This document shows, in pieces, positions 60,912 through 64,000 of a stretch of 64,000 nt of DNA. Position numbers and translations under genes: made by a program. Each line of letters starts with the position of its first letter. Within the stretch, counting starts at the first letter, position 1. The notes below the pieces were generated by a model. That model had not been told where the DNA came from and did no database searches. It saw only the letters and a program-made list of their open reading frames with translations. This DNA comes from Oxalobacteraceae bacterium (lineage in GTDB: Bacteria; Pseudomonadota; Gammaproteobacteria; Burkholderiales; Burkholderiaceae_D), in contig JAUYNR010000103.1 of assembly GCA_030698225.1 (NCBI GenBank), forward strand, positions 1 through 64,000, read 5' to 3'.

Positions 60912-61251
60912 TCGCATAACGGCCTGGACCAGGCCTTGCACGATTTGAATTCCAGTAAGCGCCCTCGGGCGCTTTTTTATTGGGCGGTTTTGCCACTCTC
61001 CATGCCGGGCTTGGCGCACTAGCCATTTACACTGCCCGATCAATTTTGTGTATCTGAGTATTGCAAACCGCTTTGCATCCATCGCAGAGTTGTCACAAAA
61101 AAACCACAACACTAGACAATTAGACATATTTATCAAATGCATCAAAAGCCAAAACACCAATCCTGCTTTACCGGCGCCATTAATCCCTATCTTCTAGTTC
61201 ATCCGCGACAAACGGATTCACAGACCACAAGTTCCCCTTTCGGAGATACAA
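60912..61251. other. Gap between porins 1 and 2
   Basis: After the terminator, the 270 bases before porin 2 hold no gene. TTGTCACAAAAA at 61091 is shared with the leader of porin 3 (62341), and the CATATTTATCAAAT and TTAATCCCTATCTT pieces are shared with porin 1. Confidence 0.6.
60957..60980 (+). terminator. Terminator of porin 1
   Basis: AAGCGCC-CTC-GGGCGCTT stem followed by a T-run, 46 bases after the stop codon. Confidence 0.88.
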
Positions 61252-62199
61252 ATGAAAAAAACTCTCATCGCACTGGCAGTACTCGGCTCCATCGCAGGCG
61301 TAGCGCAAGCGCAATCTTCCGTTACCATCTACGGTAAGCTGGATCAAGGTCTGCGCAAGGTTACCGACCAAAAACTGCAGTTGACGAACCGCTCGAACAG
61401 CCGTCTCGGCTTCAAGGGTGCCGAAGACCTCGGCGGCGGCCTGTCGGCAATTTTCCAGTTTGAAAACCGTTTCTTCGCCGACACTGGCGCAGACCAAGGC
61501 CCGTTGTTCAAAGCGCAATCGAACGTCGGCCTGAAAGGCAACTTCGGTACCGTGCGTCTGGGCCGCATCTACAACCCGGTTGACGATATCTCTGCCGGCC
61601 TGGATCCATTCGGCCAGGATGGCATTGGCGCGATGCAAACGAATGCATTGCTTCGTGTGCGTCAAAACAATTCGATCCGTTACGACAGCCCGAACTTCAG
61701 CGGCTTCGGCGTGCAAGCGATCTATCAGCTGGATGAGGAGGACACACTCCCTGTTGTACAACAAAACGACGGTTACGGCGTGTCGGCCACCTACAACAAC
61801 GGCCCGATCACTGCTGCTGCCGGCTGGAACCGCGTTGCGAATACAAACGACTCCGATTACTGGAACATCGGCGGTGGCTATGCTTTCGGCCCGGCCAAAA
61901 TTATTGCCTTGTATGAAGATGCCGAAATCAACACTAACAACACAGATCAAAAGAATGCACTGATCGGCCTCGCATACAACATCGGCGCCGGCACCATCAA
62001 CGCATCTTTCGGCCGCCTGAAGACCGAAACAGCAACTACATCCTTTGCTGACAAGAAATTGGCTCTGGGTTACACGCACAACCTGTCCAAGCGCACTTCG
62101 CTGTACGCTAATGCTTCGCGCACCAATCTTGACGTACCTACTGCAACTGGCGAAGACAACATCAACGCCGCTGAAATTGGCGTGACACACAACTTCTAA
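61252..62199 (+). CDS. General porin, tandem copy 2
   Basis: 315 aa. MKKTLIALAVLGSIAGVAQA-QS signal peptide, then SVTIYGKLDQGL and NSRLGFKGAEDLGGGLSAIFQFENRF, with YNPVDD near the constriction, and a final NAAEIGVTHNF. Slightly shorter than its neighbours. CGGAGATACAA lies before the ATG. The structure and terminal Phe indicate an outer-membrane trimeric porin. Terminator at 62285-62322. Confidence 0.94.
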   Translation: MKKTLIALAVLGSIAGVAQAQSSVTIYGKLDQGLRKVTDQKLQLTNRSNSRLGFKGAEDLGGGLSAIFQFENRFFADTGADQGPLFKAQSNVGLKGNFGTVRLGRIYNPVDDISAGLDPFGQDGIGAMQTNALLRVRQNNSIRYDSPNFSGFGVQAIYQLDEEDTLPVVQQNDGYGVSATYNNGPITAAAGWNRVANTNDSDYWNIGGGYAFGPAKIIALYEDAEINTNNTDQKNALIGLAYNIGAGTINASFGRLKTETATTSFADKKLALGYTHNLSKRTSLYANASRTNLDVPTATGEDNINAAEIGVTHNF

Positions 62200-62521
62200 G
62201 CAACCAGAGGGTTGATCCGATCCGCGCTCATGTCTGATTACCGGATCTGACGCGACGGATCAAGCCTCTGAGCTTGGCAGCTTAAGCGGGCCTGCACGGG
62301 AAACCATGCAGGCCCGCTTTTTTTGCGTGCGCCGGCCTGTTTGTCACAAAAACGTCATAAAAAAACAACGCTCGACCGCCGAATCGTTTTGCCTGACAAA
62401 GCCCGCTTATTGCAATGCACAAATCCGCCACCGTTGCGGGCAATAAGTCTTATGGTTATGACCATATTCAATAGATTCGAATATTCAGAGCTCCACTCTT
62501 CTTTAATCAAGGACGAACGAA
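62200..62521. other. Gap between porins 2 and 3
   Basis: Contains the terminator of porin 2 and about 200 bases of leader for porin 3 with TTGTCACAAAAA near its start. No gene seen. Confidence 0.6.
62285..62322 (+). terminator. Terminator of porin 2
   Basis: AGCGGGCCTGCA / TGCAGGCCCGCT stem followed by a T-run (TTTTTT), 85 bases after the stop codon. Confidence 0.88.
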
Positions 62522-63517
62522 ATGAAAAAAACTCTCATCGCATTGGCAGTGCTGGGCTCGGTAGCCGGCGTAGCGCAAGCACAATCCGCAGTCACCATCT
62601 ACGGCAAACTGGATCTGGGCGTCACCAAATTGTCCGGCGACGCGTCGGATGCGGCCAAAGCCACAAAATTGCAAGGCAACCACTCCAGCCGCCTCGGCTT
62701 CAAGGGCACTGAAGACCTGGGCGGCGGTCTGTCCGCGCTGTTCCAATTCGAAAACCGCTTCAACGCAGACACCGGCACACAAGCCGGCGATGCATTGTTT
62801 AGCGGCCCCGCATATGTCGGCCTGGCCGGCGGTTTCGGTTCGGTTAAACTGGGCCGCAACTGGAGCACGGTCGACAGCGTAAGCAGCGCAGCGATCGATC
62901 CGTTCGAAGGCGACGGCATTGGCGGCCTGAATGCACTGACGCGCGCCCGCATCAACAACTCGGTCACCTACTACACACCCGAATTCAGCGGCTTTGGCGC
63001 TCAGGCGCAATACATCCTGGGTGAACAGCCAGCTGGTGCTGTTGCTGCCGGCACAGACAATGACGGCTATGCTGTTGCCGCCACTTACAACAATGGCCCG
63101 ATCTACCTCGGCCTCGGTTACGGCCGCGAAGAAAACTCGAATGATTCCGACGTTTGGGGCGTTTCCGGTTCGTATGCATTCGGTCCAGCCAAAATCGCTC
63201 TCGGCTACGATCAGCGCGAAAACGAGGAAGTTCCTAATACGGAAAAAACCAAAAACCTGGTTGTCGCCGGAACTTACGAAATCGGTGCCGGCCTGGTCAA
63301 GGCTGCTTACAACCAAACCAGAGACGGTGCGGACAACACTGCCATCACCGGCTTTAGCGGCACTTTCGACAAAATCCAGAAGGTCTCGATCGGCTACCAG
63401 CACAACCTGTCCAAGCGCACTTCGCTGTATGCTGACATCGCACGCACCAAGGTCACCAACCCCGGCGTTAGCGACACAGCCAATGGCGTCGGCGTTGGCG
63501 TAACGCACAACTTCTGA
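62522..63517 (+). CDS. General porin, tandem copy 3
   Basis: 331 aa. Signal peptide MKKTLIALAVLGSVAGVAQA-QS, then AVTIYGKLDLGVTKL, HSSRLGFKGTEDLGGGLSALFQFENRFNADTG, VGLAGGFGSVKLGRNW and final GVGVGVTHNF. Closest to copy 2 (TIYGKLD, SLYA and THNF ends). GGACGAACGA precedes the ATG. Outer-membrane channel. Terminator at 63604-63642. Confidence 0.94.
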   Translation: MKKTLIALAVLGSVAGVAQAQSAVTIYGKLDLGVTKLSGDASDAAKATKLQGNHSSRLGFKGTEDLGGGLSALFQFENRFNADTGTQAGDALFSGPAYVGLAGGFGSVKLGRNWSTVDSVSSAAIDPFEGDGIGGLNALTRARINNSVTYYTPEFSGFGAQAQYILGEQPAGAVAAGTDNDGYAVAATYNNGPIYLGLGYGREENSNDSDVWGVSGSYAFGPAKIALGYDQRENEEVPNTEKTKNLVVAGTYEIGAGLVKAAYNQTRDGADNTAITGFSGTFDKIQKVSIGYQHNLSKRTSLYADIARTKVTNPGVSDTANGVGVGVTHNF

Positions 63518-63603
63518 TTATCTGAAGACATGGCTTGATCGTATGCCCGACCCGGCGCCGGGTCGGCAACGATGGAGCTGATGCTTCGACAAACGCCAAG
63601 TTG

Positions 63604-63642
63604 AACGGGCGTACATGGCAAACCATGTACGCCCGTTTTATT
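63604..63642 (+). terminator. Terminator of porin 3
   Basis: A perfect 15-bp stem (AACGGGCGTACATGG and its complement) with a CAAA loop, followed by TTATTTTT, 86 bases after the stop codon. Confidence 0.9.
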
Positions 63643-63672
63643 TTTGGGATATTTGCCACACCGCGTTGGAGT

Positions 63673-64000
63673 TCAATCGGATGATCCCGCTGCCTGCCGG
63701 GCTTTCCAAGCCGCGAACTCAGATGGGCGTAGCCCGTACCGCGCCAGCACGCCCTCGTGCAGCCGGCGCAACTCCTCGACGACGAGCGCTTGCACGTTCT
63801 CGCGATTGGACTCTTCTACATGCTCTGCAACGCTCTGCCGAATGATGCAGAGTGCATCCTCACCAGTGCTTGTTACAACTTCACGGATAATCAGTTTTAT
63901 GACGTCCCGATAAGCTAAGCGAGTGGGATCTGGCTCGGCCAGATCCTGCTTGATCGCAAGGTATTCCTGGGTTGAACGCTCGTAGGCCCAAACGTAGAGG
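63673..64000 (-). CDS. Unrecognised protein, C-terminal part (runs off the window)
   Basis: An open frame of 108 codons enters from the right edge and stops with TGA at 63673-63675. It has no start in the window. The visible part is mainly helical and charged (LYVWAYERSTQEYLAIK, REVVTSTGEDALCII, VEESNRENVQALVVEEL) and ends RYGLRPSEFAAWKARQAAG. It is convergent with porin 3. I could not recognise a family. Confidence 0.7.
   Translation of the reverse strand, partial: LYVWAYERSTQEYLAIKQDLAEPDPTRLAYRDVIKLIIREVVTSTGEDALCIIRQSVAEHVEESNRENVQALVVEELRRLHEGVLARYGLRPSEFAAWKARQAAGSSD

Noticed and set aside
1-64000. CRISPR arrays, tRNA or rRNA genes, and insertion sequences with transposase
   Set aside because: No regularly spaced direct repeats, no cloverleaf or rRNA sequence, and no transposase gene were seen anywhere in the window.

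Overview
The window looks like a chromosomal segment of a betaproteobacterium in the Burkholderiales, most likely Oxalobacteraceae-like (Herbaspirillum/Herminiimonas/Collimonas/Janthinobacterium relatives). The basis is protein style: trimeric general porins with near-identical signal peptides, an S-adenosylhomocysteine riboswitch ahead of ahcY, a fused indolepyruvate ferredoxin oxidoreductase, the tamA-tamB pair, and PQQ genes beside a PedF-type cytochrome. GC content is high in genes, and gene-free gaps are AT-rich. The taxonomic call is by recollection, not by a search.

1-12970 is a PQQ/alcohol-oxidation region. After the tail of acetyl-CoA synthetase come pqqA-B-C-D-E (minus strand), a divergent proline-iminopeptidase-like hydrolase, an AcoR-type sigma54 activator, cytochrome c-550 (PedF type), a quinoprotein-associated periplasmic binding protein, a NosR-like flavin/Fe-S membrane protein with its flavin transferase ApbE, and a periplasmic double-Cache protein. 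No PQQ dehydrogenase gene lies in the window. Sigma54-type -24/-12 sequences precede the cytochrome, nosR-like and Cache genes, so the activator may control all three. Further on (14673-16799) is a homologue of the TonB-dependent PQQ receptor PqqU/YncD.

13162-25348 holds a porin, pqqU, a hemerythrin-domain protein, tamB-tamA, queC and a YdjM-like membrane protein. 25349-31098 looks like inserted or scrambled DNA: a receiver-domain remnant, a PstS-like binding protein, a very large HAMP-GAF-GGDEF-EAL-receiver protein, low-GC debris, and a metY gene of which only the last third remains. 31732-38601 is aromatic amino acid catabolism (indolepyruvate oxidoreductase, phhA, hpd, Lrp-type regulator). 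38701-44535 has a GNAT enzyme and a tightly overlapping five-gene surface-glycan operon. 44634-49810 has cca, a GST, an NDUFA9-like SDR and a soluble lytic transglycosylase. 49829-54662 is one-carbon/methyl-cycle metabolism (5-formyl-THF cyclo-ligase, metF, ahcY with its riboswitch, metK). 54832-57708 has two lipid A acyltransferases and dapF. A Sel1-repeat protein follows, then three tandem porin genes, and the end of an unrecognised gene.

The most unusual signal is not a gene. An AT-rich element of about 71 bp occurs nine times in the intergenic gaps of this window, in both orientations, with conserved ends and a conserved internal CCGC...TGCGG hairpin. Several other families of palindromic repeats (GC-rich REP-like hairpins of two types, a GTCGGGTTA cruciform) fill other gaps. 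All alignments were made by eye.
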